Origin: an uncultured Sphaerochaeta sp.
GTDB taxonomy: Bacteria > Spirochaetota > Spirochaetia > Sphaerochaetales > Sphaerochaetaceae
Reading direction: 5' to 3'
Assembly (NCBI RefSeq): GCF_963666015.1
Contig: NZ_OY762555.1
Location: forward strand, 2,232,001-2,296,000
Length of the DNA stretch: 64,000 bases
Positions 52,905 through 61,430 of the stretch are shown here, in pieces. A program made the translations under genes and the position numbers. How positions within the stretch are numbered: position 1 is the first letter of the stretch; every line of letters begins with the position of its first letter. Under the pieces are notes generated by a model. It worked only from the letters and a program-made list of their open reading frames with translations. It ran no database searches and was not told where the DNA came from.

Positions 52905-53576
52905 ATGGAAACAGGTTATCGGGGAATACCAATTCCCACCATCAAGAGACTTCCCTCCTACCTTAGGCTTTTGCAGGGGTACCGGGAGCAAGGAATGGAG
53001 ATGGTCAGCGCTACTACCTTGGCCGAAGAGCTTGGATTGAAGCCAATTCAGGTGCGTAAGGATATTTCCTGTACCGGGATAGAGGGCAAACCCAAAGTAG
53101 GCTTTGCTGTTGTCAAGCTTATTGAGGCGATCATTCATACTTTGGGGTGGGATAATGCTACCGATGCAATAGTTGTGGGAGCTGGCCATCTGGGCTCCGC
53201 TCTTGCTCGATATGAGGGTTTTGAGAGCTATGGGCTCAAGATCGTCGCTGCATTCGATGTTGATCCCAATAAGTGGGATACATGGCTTGGAGATGTACCT
53301 GTTTTTCCTCTAAGCAAGGTTAAGGAGTACATCGACCGACATCATGTTAATATTGGTGTGTTGGCCGTGCCTGCTGACCAAGCCCAGGAGACAGCAGAGC
53401 TGCTCATGGATTGTGGATTGCTTGCCATCTGGAATTTTGCACCCAAGGATTTGAAACTTCCCGAGCATGTGGTGGTTCAACGTACCGATCTGGCTACAAG
53501 TTTCGCAGTTCTCTCCGCCAAGGTACGGCAAAAGATGAACAAGAAGGATCTAAGTAGCGAAGTGGATGATTGGTAA
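52905..53576 (+). CDS. rex: redox-sensing transcriptional repressor Rex
   Basis: Rex senses the NADH/NAD ratio and represses fermentation and hydrogenase genes. The 223-residue protein has an N-terminal winged helix (SATTLAEELGLKPIQVRKDIS near 42) and a Rossmann domain with GAGHLGSALARYEGFESYG near 92. It lies immediately upstream of a hydrogenase operon, a likely target, though no canonical Rex site was found in that promoter. Confidence 0.95.
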   Translation: METGYRGIPIPTIKRLPSYLRLLQGYREQGMEMVSATTLAEELGLKPIQVRKDISCTGIEGKPKVGFAVVKLIEAIIHTLGWDNATDAIVVGAGHLGSALARYEGFESYGLKIVAAFDVDPNKWDTWLGDVPVFPLSKVKEYIDRHHVNIGVLAVPADQAQETAELLMDCGLLAIWNFAPKDLKLPEHVVVQRTDLATSFAVLSAKVRQKMNKKDLSSEVDDW

Positions 53577-53597
53577 TATCTAGTGTGCGAATAAGAG

Positions 53598-53622
53598 GGG
53601 TATCGTAATGATACCCTTTTTT
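53598..53622 (+). terminator. ispH-rex terminator
   Basis: GGGTATC-GTAAT-GATACCC followed by six T. Confidence 0.92.
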
Positions 53623-53688
53623 AATGTGAAAACAAGTATATTATAGTGTACTATTGCGTATAAGATGTGATTATATTGTCGTAAAACT

Positions 53689-53750
53689 TCAATAATAAAA
53701 TCCTTTCAATCAAATAATTATTGACTCTTGGGTTGTTTCTTCGATACCAT
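53689..53750 (+). promoter_or_regulatory. hydrogenase operon promoter region
   Basis: TTGACT (53721-53726), 18 bp, TACCAT (53745-53750). An 8-bp perfect inverted repeat TCAATAAT/ATTATTGA (53689-53696 and 53717-53724) overlaps the -35 and could be an operator. The whole 53623-53766 stretch is AT-rich with no other feature seen. Confidence 0.5.
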
Positions 53751-53781
53751 AGCCACAAGAGTTTAGATGATGAGGTTGCTG

Positions 53782-54042
53782 ATGAAGAAATTGGTCGTGG
53801 AGCTGTGTATGGGAAGCTCTTGCTTCGCTCGGGGTAATTCTCAGACACTTGCAGCATTAGAGTCCTATCTTCAGGAGTCTGGGGCTGCAGATTGTGTGGA
53901 TTTGATAGGGCACTTATGCATGGGAGATTGCTCCAAAGGTCCGAATATTCGAATTGCCGATACCCCGTATCAAGGGCTCGCTGCCGATGAGGTGGTTCAA
54001 TTGGTTGTGCATGAACTCAAAGAGCGGGAAGGAATGCAATGA
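53782..54042 (+). CDS. thioredoxin-like [2Fe-2S] ferredoxin, first copy
   Basis: The 86-residue protein resembles the NuoE/thioredoxin-like ferredoxin domain: C9-x4-C14 (LCMGSSCFARG) and C46-x3-C50 (LCMGDC) are the expected cluster ligands. It probably passes electrons to or from the hydrogenase subunits. The ATG at 53782 has GAGGT 7 nt upstream; ATGs at 53767 and 53770 are less well placed. It overlaps the next gene by 4 nt. Confidence 0.85.
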   Translation: MKKLVVELCMGSSCFARGNSQTLAALESYLQESGAADCVDLIGHLCMGDCSKGPNIRIADTPYQGLAADEVVQLVVHELKEREGMQ

Positions 54043-55847
54043 TTCATCCTATTTATACGGAGTTGACCGAGTGCCGTGACTGTTACAAGTGTGTTCGTGG
54101 CTGTCCAGTAAAGGCAATCCAAGTGAAGGATGGCTCAGCAGTAGTGGTAAAGGATCGATGTATCTATTGCGGACACTGTGTTGATATCTGTCCATCCCAT
54201 GCAAAAAAAATACGTGGTGATTTGGCAAGGGTTCGCCAGTTTGTCCAGAGCGGAAGAAAGACCTTCTGTTCCCTAGCCCCTTCCAGTGCAGCAGAATTCC
54301 CCTTCAGCACCGATAGCTTGGTGGTTGCGCTTACTCGTTTGGGTTTTAGTGGGGTAAGTGAGACAGCCATTGGGGCTCATCTGGTTAACCAGGCAATTGA
54401 GATGTATGCAGAATCCCACGATGGAAACTGCCCATGGATTTCCACAGCCTGCCCAACGGTGGTCCAGACGGTGAAGAAGTACTATCCCTCATTGGTGGAC
54501 CAACTTAGCAAAGTGCCCTCCCCATTGCAATGCCACAGTGCCTATCTGCGAGCGCTCTATGGAGAAGAGATAGGAGTGGTGTTCATTGGTCCTTGTATCG
54601 CTAAAAAGGTGGAGGCCGACCAGAGCCCAGGTTATCCTGACTTTGCTTTGACCTATGAGGAACTCAATGCTTGGCTCCTTGCTGAGCATATTGACTTGGA
54701 ACAGATTGAGAGAGAGGTTTTCCTTAACCCTTCGGTGGTACCATCTTTGGTTCCCTGTCGTGCAGGTAAGTCGACGCTCTACCCTGTAGAAGGTGGGATG
54801 ATAGCCTCCTTGAAGTGGGGCAGTGATCCCTTCCAGACCCACGCTGTTGCCATAAGTGGCATGAATCAGATAATAGGGACTCTGTCTGGTATGGAAAGGG
54901 AAGGAGGGAATACAGCTTTCCTTGAACTTCTCGCCTGCGAAGGTGGCTGTATCAATGGACCGGTGAGCAACCAAGGGCGTTCCTCTGCTTCGAAGAAGAG
55001 TCTGAGCTCACGCTATACCCGTAGTCGGATCACTGAACAAGGTCCTGTGTTTGATGGAGATGCAGCATTTGTTGTAAAGCTCCTTGAACAAGGTTATTCC
55101 CTGATTGAGAAACATCCTGCTGAGGTAGAGAGGCCTGTGTCGAGTTTTGTTTCTCTTCATAGTGAAGAAGAAATTGACCAAGCACTCAAGTTGTTGGGCA
55201 AACGGGATGTCTCTGATGAGTTGAACTGTGGCGGGTGTGGTTATAATAGTTGCCGGGAGATGGCCATTGCCTATCTTGATGGAATGGCTGAGATGGAGAT
55301 GTGTGTGACCAAGATGAGAAAGGAAGCCCAAAGCAAGATGGATGTACTGCTCAGGACTATCCCAGTGGGAGTGGTGATTGTGGATGACCAACTCCAGATC
55401 GTCGACTGTAACAGCAACTTCCTCAAACTGTTCGGAGATCTTGATTTCCCTTTGGAGCCATCCCAGTTGAACCTGGTCTTCGGATTGCCTGTTAAGCGTT
55501 TTGTTCCGTTCTACGAGAAGTTTAACAACCAGTTCACCTCTTCCTCGGTGCAGCAGTACCGTCTCCATTACAAGGATACCTTTCTCAAGGTGACATTTTT
55601 CTCAGTTGAGAAACAGCATCAGGTGGGAGCTCTGTTCGAAGATATCACCACTCCGACCGTGCGTCGGGAGACTGTGGTGAAGAAAGCTGAGGATGTTATC
55701 CAGCGAAGCTTGGAAACCGTCCAACAGATTGCATCCTTGCTTGGGGAGAATGCTGCAGAGACTGAGATCATGCTTAATAGCCTTATCGATGCCTTCAAGG
55801 TTCCCCCAAGCGGGGAGCGGGATGGCTATATGCAGGAAGGATCATGA
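54039..55847 (+). CDS. PAS-containing sensory-type [FeFe]-hydrogenase
   Basis: The 602-residue protein has two 4Fe-4S motifs (C12/C15/C18/C22 and C41/C44/C47/C51), an H-cluster domain, an FeS domain (LNCGGCGYNSC near 395) and a PAS domain (about 430-540) ending in a helical tail. H-cluster motifs are STACP (135-139), FIGPCIAKK near 187 and ACEGGCING near 303. Ala137 replaces the cysteine that relays protons in catalytic enzymes, as in sensory group C hydrogenases. With PAS and a neighbouring phosphatase, a hydrogen or redox sensor is the best inference. Confidence 0.85.
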   Translation: MIHPIYTELTECRDCYKCVRGCPVKAIQVKDGSAVVVKDRCIYCGHCVDICPSHAKKIRGDLARVRQFVQSGRKTFCSLAPSSAAEFPFSTDSLVVALTRLGFSGVSETAIGAHLVNQAIEMYAESHDGNCPWISTACPTVVQTVKKYYPSLVDQLSKVPSPLQCHSAYLRALYGEEIGVVFIGPCIAKKVEADQSPGYPDFALTYEELNAWLLAEHIDLEQIEREVFLNPSVVPSLVPCRAGKSTLYPVEGGMIASLKWGSDPFQTHAVAISGMNQIIGTLSGMEREGGNTAFLELLACEGGCINGPVSNQGRSSASKKSLSSRYTRSRITEQGPVFDGDAAFVVKLLEQGYSLIEKHPAEVERPVSSFVSLHSEEEIDQALKLLGKRDVSDELNCGGCGYNSCREMAIAYLDGMAEMEMCVTKMRKEAQSKMDVLLRTIPVGVVIVDDQLQIVDCNSNFLKLFGDLDFPLEPSQLNLVFGLPVKRFVPFYEKFNNQFTSSSVQQYRLHYKDTFLKVTFFSVEKQHQVGALFEDITTPTVRRETVVKKAEDVIQRSLETVQQIASLLGENAAETEIMLNSLIDAFKVPPSGERDGYMQEGS

Positions 55848-57037
55848 ACGACGTATTCATCGATGTGGATTATGCACAAATCTACAAGCATGGTCAGAAA
55901 ATTGGGGGGGATGTGTTCCTTCTTTCCAGACAGGATGCATCGGCACAGATTGTTTGTACGCTCAGTGATGGTCTTGGCAGTGGGGTGAAGGCAAATGTAT
56001 TGGCAAGTCTTACTGCCCGTATGGCCCACAAGCTCAGCTTCAGTCCCATGGATCTGACGCGTTCGGCAAAAATCATCATGAATACACTTCCTGTGTGCAA
56101 GGAGAGGAAGATTAGCTATGCGACGTTTACCATCGCAGATCTGAGAAGAAGCAATACCGATGAAGTACTGGTGAACCTTGTTGAGTATGACAATCCTTCA
56201 GCACTAATGTTCCAGGGGAGTGCTCCTGTACAGTGGGAACGGGAGAAGATTGATCTCAGAAGGGATGGGGCGTTCAAGCAGGAGGTGCTGGGACACTCTC
56301 ATCTCAAGCTCTCGGTTGGAAGCCGTCTCTTGATCTTCAGCGATGGGGTTACCCAGGCGGGGATGGGAAAGTCCCTTCCCTTGGGGTGGCGTCTTGAGGG
56401 GGTCCGGTCATTTGCTCAGCAGGTGATTGAAAGGGACCCGGATATTTCCAGCCATGATCTAGCGCGGGAAGTTGTCTCGCATGCCCACAGATTGGATCGT
56501 TTGACTGCAAAGGACGACATTACCTGTATGGTCGTATATGTGAGAAAACCCAGGAGAACACTGGTTGTGACAGGACCTCCTTTCAAGCAGGAACAGGATC
56601 CCTTACTGGTTGAGAAAATCCAGAGATTTGAGGGAAAGAGGATCGTCAGTGGGGGTACTACCGCTCAGATTGTCAGCAGGATCCTAAATCGGCAGTTGAA
56701 GGTGGATATGAGCTGTTGGTCACCTCAAGTACCTCCCTGTTCCATGATGGAAGGGTTGGATCTGGTGACTGAGGGGATGTTGACCTTGAGTAAGGTAGCC
56801 ACAGCACTGGAGCAGAAGAAACCAGCATATACACTACCCAACGATGCCGTGAAGAAGTTCATACAGGTGATGCAAGAGAGTGATCAAGTACACTTTATTG
56901 TTGGGACGAAAATCAATGAAGCACACCAGGATCCCAGTATCCCGGTGGAGATTGGTATACGCAGGACCTTGATTGGAAGATTGCAACGAGCATTGGAAGA
57001 CAATTATTTAAAAGAGACCTCTTTAGAGTATATGTAG
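55844..57037 (+). CDS. SpoIIE-type PP2C phosphatase
   Basis: The 397-residue soluble protein has a PPM/SpoIIE phosphatase domain in the first 235 residues: CTLSDGLGSGVKANVLA near 38, LLIFSDGVTQAG near 163 and KDDITCMVVYV near 225 supply the metal-binding aspartates. The last 150 residues are not recognised. It overlaps the sensory hydrogenase gene (ATGA), so it probably carries that sensor's output by dephosphorylating a serine/threonine-phosphorylated partner encoded elsewhere. Confidence 0.88.
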   Translation: MNDVFIDVDYAQIYKHGQKIGGDVFLLSRQDASAQIVCTLSDGLGSGVKANVLASLTARMAHKLSFSPMDLTRSAKIIMNTLPVCKERKISYATFTIADLRRSNTDEVLVNLVEYDNPSALMFQGSAPVQWEREKIDLRRDGAFKQEVLGHSHLKLSVGSRLLIFSDGVTQAGMGKSLPLGWRLEGVRSFAQQVIERDPDISSHDLAREVVSHAHRLDRLTAKDDITCMVVYVRKPRRTLVVTGPPFKQEQDPLLVEKIQRFEGKRIVSGGTTAQIVSRILNRQLKVDMSCWSPQVPPCSMMEGLDLVTEGMLTLSKVATALEQKKPAYTLPNDAVKKFIQVMQESDQVHFIVGTKINEAHQDPSIPVEIGIRRTLIGRLQRALEDNYLKETSLEYM

Positions 57038-57048
57038 GAGATATGGTC

Positions 57049-57315
57049 ATGGGAAAGAAAGAGAAGGTGAGTGTCAGGATTTGTGTGGGGACTGCATGTT
57101 TTGTACAAGGTGGGGCCGATCTATTGCTTTACCAGGACTTTTTGGATCCTGTTGTACTGGCTGGATGTGATATCCAAGGGATCTCATGCATCGGAGGGTG
57201 CAAGGATGATTCAATGGAGGTAAGGCCTCCTTATGTAGAGATTAATGGAAAGGTGTTTGGTGAGATGACGCAGGAGAAGCTATGCAAAGCGTTGCTGGAG
57301 GCCGTCCATGCTTGA
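57049..57315 (+). CDS. thioredoxin-like [2Fe-2S] ferredoxin, second copy
   Basis: The 88-residue protein has C12-x4-C17 and C47-x3-C51 (ICVGTAC and SCIGGC), the same layout as the first copy but with little other identity. GGAG lies 8 nt before the ATG at 57049; an ATG at 57043 is too close to it. It overlaps the hydrogenase gene by 8 nt and is likely its electron-transfer partner. Confidence 0.83.
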   Translation: MGKKEKVSVRICVGTACFVQGGADLLLYQDFLDPVVLAGCDIQGISCIGGCKDDSMEVRPPYVEINGKVFGEMTQEKLCKALLEAVHA

Positions 57316-58780
57316 ATTGAATAATCAATACACGACGATCAAGAGACAGGTGCACACTGAGGTGCTCAAGCAATTCTTCCAGGATACGTTGACCCAGAAT
57401 GTGGATAAGATCCCTATACAACTTATTCCGAAGCAGCGTATTCCTACCAGATGTTGCATCTACAAGGAGCGGGCAATGGTCCGCTATCGTATTATGGCGT
57501 TCCTGGGTTTTGATATAGAGAGGGATGATGATGAGATGAAAAGTCTCTCCTCCTATGTGAAGGAAATCATGGAAGAAGACAAACCTCTAGCCCCTTTATT
57601 GACGACAATCAGTACTGCCTGCTCTTCCTGTCCTCCAGATCGGTATATGATCAGTGATGCCTGTCGTGGATGCTTTGCCCGTCCCTGTCTTGCCAACTGT
57701 CCCAAGGACTGTATTACCTTTTCAGGCGGTAAGGCCCATATCGATGAGAGTAGATGTGTCCGCTGTGGAAAGTGCATGGAAGTATGTCCCTTCCATGCAG
57801 TTGTGCATATTCCAGTACCTTGTGAGAAGGCTTGTCCTGTCGATGCTGTGAAGAAGAATGAATATGGCTATGTAGAAATTGATTGGGATAGATGTATCAG
57901 TTGCGGAAAGTGTGCGATGAGTTGTCCCTTTGGGGCCATTGTGGAGCGTTCGTCAATTATGACGGTAGCAAAGAAACTCATGAATAAAGACCATATGACG
58001 GCAATTATTGCCCCAGCGATTGAAGGACAGTTCCCAGGTACACTTGCCCAAATTAAACATGCGCTGCTTGCCACTGGATTCAGCTCAGTGATTGAGGTCA
58101 GTGAAGGAGCCCATGAGACATGCTTGCATGAGGCTGATGAGTTGGCAACCAGGAAGAAGGAAGGAGCAGGGTTTATGACCACTAGCTGTTGTCCAGCGTA
58201 CATGAACCTAGTGGACAAGCATCTTCCCTTCCTTGGTAGCCGTCGTTCCTCTGCTCTTTCTCCGATGGCCTATACGGCAGCTCTTGCCAAGGAGAGGAAT
58301 GAGGAAACGAGTGTGGTCTTCATCGGACCCTGCCTTGCCAAAAAGGATGAGGCTGCATCACTCGGTACTATTGATGGAGTATTGACCTTCAGTGAGCTGG
58401 CATCACTCTTTGTTGCAAAGGGAATTGATGTGCGTGAGATGGATACAACTGATCTTGAAGATGTCTCCCTCTTTGAGGATTGCAGGGAATTTGCCCTCGC
58501 CGGCGGTGTTGCCTCCTGTGTGAGCAAGCGCGTTGCCGTGGGAGATGATATATCGCTATTCCAAGTAAACGGGATAGATAGGAAAATGGCACGTGTGATG
58601 AAAACCTGGGAAAGAAGACCGGTGGAGGCCGATTTGATCGAGGTTATGTGTTGTGAAGGGGGGTGTATCAACGGACCAGGAGTGGTAGCAAAGCCTTCGG
58701 TTGCAATACGGCTTAGAGGAGGCAATAAAGCCTCTAGCCCAGTAGAAGCGATGCGTGCCATACTGAAGCCCAAGGAGTAA
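57308..58780 (+). CDS. [FeFe]-hydrogenase catalytic subunit
   Basis: The 490-residue enzyme has several cysteine motifs for 4Fe-4S clusters (CSSCPPDRY, CRGCFARPCLANCP, CVRCGKCMEVCP, CISCGKCAMSCP) and an H-cluster domain with TTSCCPAY (C294 proton relay, C295 ligand), FIGPCLAKKDEA near 340 and VMCCEGGCINGPG near 450. All catalytic residues are present. The extended N-terminus and GPC instead of MPC resemble group B hydrogenases. It should evolve or consume hydrogen with ferredoxin-type carriers. The maturases HydEFG are not in the window. Confidence 0.92.
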   Translation: MLELNNQYTTIKRQVHTEVLKQFFQDTLTQNVDKIPIQLIPKQRIPTRCCIYKERAMVRYRIMAFLGFDIERDDDEMKSLSSYVKEIMEEDKPLAPLLTTISTACSSCPPDRYMISDACRGCFARPCLANCPKDCITFSGGKAHIDESRCVRCGKCMEVCPFHAVVHIPVPCEKACPVDAVKKNEYGYVEIDWDRCISCGKCAMSCPFGAIVERSSIMTVAKKLMNKDHMTAIIAPAIEGQFPGTLAQIKHALLATGFSSVIEVSEGAHETCLHEADELATRKKEGAGFMTTSCCPAYMNLVDKHLPFLGSRRSSALSPMAYTAALAKERNEETSVVFIGPCLAKKDEAASLGTIDGVLTFSELASLFVAKGIDVREMDTTDLEDVSLFEDCREFALAGGVASCVSKRVAVGDDISLFQVNGIDRKMARVMKTWERRPVEADLIEVMCCEGGCINGPGVVAKPSVAIRLRGGNKASSPVEAMRAILKPKE

Positions 58781-58784
58781 TCGT

Positions 58785-59264
58785 ATGCATATAGCTACAG
58801 ACAGTTCATTCCTTGAACAACTTACTGCAATAATTGAGGGTTGGGATGGAAGTGCAGAAAGACGATACTGCCATCTCTCCAATGTGTCTGCATTGCTTAA
58901 CCAGCAGCTGGAGAACATCAACTGGGTAGGGTTCTATCTGATGAGAGAAGACCGTAAGTCCCTGGTGCTCGGACCTTTTCAAGGAAAAGTTGCCTGTACT
59001 GATATCGACCTAGATCGTGGAGTTTGTGGATTATCTGCACGAAAGAAAGCGAGTGTAAGGGTGGACGATGTTCACACTTTCCCTTCCCACATTGCCTGTG
59101 ACAGTGCTTCCATGAGTGAATTGGTGGTTCCCCTAATCAGCAAAAGTGGTGATGTGGTTGGTGTCTTGGATGTTGATAGTGCCCAAAAAGGACGTTTCTC
59201 TGTGGATGACCAAAAACTGTTGGAACGTGTTTCGAAGATAATTTCAGAGGCTCTTTGGACTTGA
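58785..59264 (+). CDS. msrC: free methionine-(R)-sulfoxide reductase
   Basis: The 159-residue GAF-domain enzyme reduces free methionine-(R)-sulfoxide. Family blocks NWVGFYLM, LVLGPFQGKVACTDI, RGVCGLSA and DVHTFPSHIACDSAS supply the three conserved cysteines. AAGGAG lies 7 nt before the ATG. It follows the oxygen-sensitive hydrogenase by 4 nt and may protect against oxidation. Confidence 0.93.
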   Translation: MHIATDSSFLEQLTAIIEGWDGSAERRYCHLSNVSALLNQQLENINWVGFYLMREDRKSLVLGPFQGKVACTDIDLDRGVCGLSARKKASVRVDDVHTFPSHIACDSASMSELVVPLISKSGDVVGVLDVDSAQKGRFSVDDQKLLERVSKIISEALWT

Positions 59265-59294
59265 CTAATTGCTTCGATGTGAGCATTCTATAGT
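59261..59294 (+). promoter_or_regulatory. candidate thrS leader promoter
   Basis: A good -10 TATAGT lies at 59289-59294, placing the start near 59301, just before the T-box stem I. The nearest -35-like sequence TTGACT (59261-59266) is 22 bp away, too far, so the -35 is unclear. Confidence 0.35.
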
Positions 59295-59295
59295 A

Positions 59296-59590
59296 CAAGG
59301 CGATGAGAAAGACGAGTAGCCGGCAGTGGATCCACAGAGAGGACTTCCTTGGTTGAGAGAGGTCTGGATTGCGCCCGATGAAAACCCCTTTTGAGCTGCA
59401 GGTCGAACGTATTTTGCTAGTAGGCTGTGCCGCATACCTGGCGAGACAGGTGCAATGAGTGTCTTTCCCGGAGAGATAGCCGGGAAGGGAAGCAAGGTGG
59501 AACCGCGGAACATGAGAGCTTTCATGTCTTCGTCCTTGCCGGGAGTGGAACATGCCACCCGGTAGGGTTGAGGGCATGAAGGCTTTTTTT
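59296..59590 (+). promoter_or_regulatory. T-box riboswitch controlling thrS
   Basis: The leader has the conserved T-box AAGGTGGAACCGCGGAAC (59494-59511), a stem I region with GACGAGTAG and AGAGAG blocks, and a stem CCCGG/CCGGG upstream of the T-box. The antiterminator is GCAAGG/CCTTGC (59492-59497 and 59534-59539) with GCGGA/TTCGT and an apical hairpin ACATGA/TCATGT. The competing terminator pairs 59517-59528 with 59573-59584 (12 pairs, two G-U) and ends in seven T. A candidate threonine specifier codon ACC is at 59384-59386. Uncharged tRNA-Thr should turn on thrS. Confidence 0.92.
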
Positions 59591-59619
59591 ATGGGAATGA
59601 TGAGAAATGAGGAGATAGT

Positions 59620-61365
59620 ATGGCAACGGTAGAAGCAGGAGAGAAACTCTCCAAAATACGGCATTCAATGGCACATGTGATGGCCGAGGCAGTGATCGAG
59701 ATGTTCCCTGATGCACAGATAGCTATCGGTCCTGCGATCGATAATGGATTCTATTACGATTTTGACTTGCCCAGACAACTGGTTACTGAGGACCTGGATG
59801 AGATTTCAGAGCGTATGCGTGCGATCATCAAGGAAGATAAGCCATTTGTAAGGACAGTGGTCAGTCGGAATGAAGCAAAGCTACGCTTTGTTGGCCAGAA
59901 ATACAAGTTGGAATTGCTTGAGGCAATTCCTGAGGATGAGGAGGTAAGCCTCTACAACCAAGGTGGTTTCACCGACCTCTGTCGTGGTCCCCATGTGGAT
60001 TCCACCAAGGAGCTTAAGGGTGATGCTTTCAAATTGATGAGTATTGCCGGTGCTTATTGGAGAGGTAAGGAAACCAATCCCATGCTGACCCGTATCTATG
60101 GTACGGCTTGGTCAAATGCCAAGGAACTTCGTCTCTATTTGCAACATCTTGAGGATGTTGAGAAACGGGACCACCGCAAGCTTGGTAAGGAACTTGATCT
60201 GTTCAGCTTGCATGAGGAAGCAGGCCCAGGACTTGTCTACTGGCATCCAATGGGTGCGCGTATCAGGCAGGCTATCGAGGATTTCTGGCGCAAGGAGCAC
60301 TATGCCAACGGGTATGAAATGGTATATACCCCCCATCTAGGGCGTTCCTGGCTTTGGGAAACCAGCGGACACCTTGGTTTCTACAAGGAAGGGATGTACC
60401 CTCCCATGGAGATGGACAAGAGTGATTACTATGTGAAACCGATGAACTGTCCGTTCCACATCATGATTTACAAGAACAGCAAGCACTCCTATCGCGATTT
60501 GCCATTCAGATGGGCTGAGCTGGGTACGGTGTATCGATATGAAAAGGCCGGTGCAATGCATGGGCTCATGCGTGTACGTGGATTCACCCAGGATGATGCA
60601 CACCTGTTTGTCACCCCAGACCAGATGAACGACGAGATATTGGAGGTTCTCAGGTTCTCGCTGCATATGCTACACTCCTTCGGGTTTACCGAGATCAATG
60701 CATACCTTTCCACGATGCCTGAAAAGGCAGTAGGGGACCCCCAGCGGTGGGCTGATGCAACCGAGGCTCTTAGGAAAGCCATAGAGACAGAAGGGTTGGC
60801 ATATGAGGTTGATGAGGGAGGTGGCGCGTTCTACGGTCCGAAGATTGATCTGAAGATCAAGGACGCAATCGGCCGGGAGTGGCAGCTTTCCACAGTACAG
60901 TTCGATTTCAATGAACCTGAACGGTTTGACATGACCTTTGTGGACAAGGATGGTGTTGAGAAGCGTCCGTATATGATCCACCGTGCCCTCCTTGGCTCCA
61001 TTGAGCGGTTCTTCGGGGTGCTCATCGAGCACTATGCTGGAGCCTTCCCGCCCTGGCTTGCTCCAGAACAGATCAAGCTCATTCCTGTCGGCGAGACATT
61101 CTTTGATTATGCAAAGAGCTTGGAGAAGAGACTCCGCAGCGAAGGCTTCCGTGTCTCTGCTGATCTTGGGGATGACAGGATGAATGCAAAAATCCGTAAC
61201 GCACAGAAGCTGAAGATACCGTACATGGTGATCATAGGTGAACGTGAGATGGAAAATGACCAGGTTTCTGTACGCCTAAGAAGCGGTAAGCAGGAGAACG
61301 GCCTTGCAACCCAAGCTTTCATCGACATGGTGAGAGAGAAGGTTGAAAACAAGGAACAGCTGTAG
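59620..61365 (+). CDS. thrS: threonyl-tRNA synthetase lacking TGS domain
   Basis: ThrRS charges tRNA-Thr. At 581 residues it is shorter than the usual 640: it starts directly at the editing domain (RHSMAHVMAEAV near 14) and lacks the N-terminal TGS domain. The editing zinc/His region LCRGPHVDSTKELK, class II catalytic motifs with the zinc cysteine in KPMNCPFHIMIYK, RVRGFTQDDAHLF, and IHRALLGSIERFFG, and the anticodon-binding C-terminus are all present. GAGGAG lies 5 nt before the ATG. Confidence 0.96.
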   Translation: MATVEAGEKLSKIRHSMAHVMAEAVIEMFPDAQIAIGPAIDNGFYYDFDLPRQLVTEDLDEISERMRAIIKEDKPFVRTVVSRNEAKLRFVGQKYKLELLEAIPEDEEVSLYNQGGFTDLCRGPHVDSTKELKGDAFKLMSIAGAYWRGKETNPMLTRIYGTAWSNAKELRLYLQHLEDVEKRDHRKLGKELDLFSLHEEAGPGLVYWHPMGARIRQAIEDFWRKEHYANGYEMVYTPHLGRSWLWETSGHLGFYKEGMYPPMEMDKSDYYVKPMNCPFHIMIYKNSKHSYRDLPFRWAELGTVYRYEKAGAMHGLMRVRGFTQDDAHLFVTPDQMNDEILEVLRFSLHMLHSFGFTEINAYLSTMPEKAVGDPQRWADATEALRKAIETEGLAYEVDEGGGAFYGPKIDLKIKDAIGREWQLSTVQFDFNEPERFDMTFVDKDGVEKRPYMIHRALLGSIERFFGVLIEHYAGAFPPWLAPEQIKLIPVGETFFDYAKSLEKRLRSEGFRVSADLGDDRMNAKIRNAQKLKIPYMVIIGEREMENDQVSVRLRSGKQENGLATQAFIDMVREKVENKEQL

Positions 61366-61385
61366 TAGAAGAGAGAATATAACAC

Positions 61386-61411
61386 TGAGAGCCGGATGAT
61401 TCCGGCTCTCA
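61386..61411 (+). terminator. thrS terminator-like hairpin
   Basis: TGAGAGCCGGA-TGAT-TCCGGCTCTCA is a perfect 11-bp stem followed by ATTTC only. Confidence 0.65.
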
Positions 61412-61430
61412 ATTTCAGTTGGAGGTATTC

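Noticed and set aside
53640..53720. Possible Rex operator (TTGTCGTAAAACTTCAAT) before the hydrogenase operon
   Set aside because: The half-sites do not match each other or the Rex consensus well enough.
59261..59289. TTGACT-N17 promoter for thrS
   Set aside because: At 17 bp spacing the -10 would be CATTCT, a poor match; the good TATAGT is 22 bp from TTGACT.
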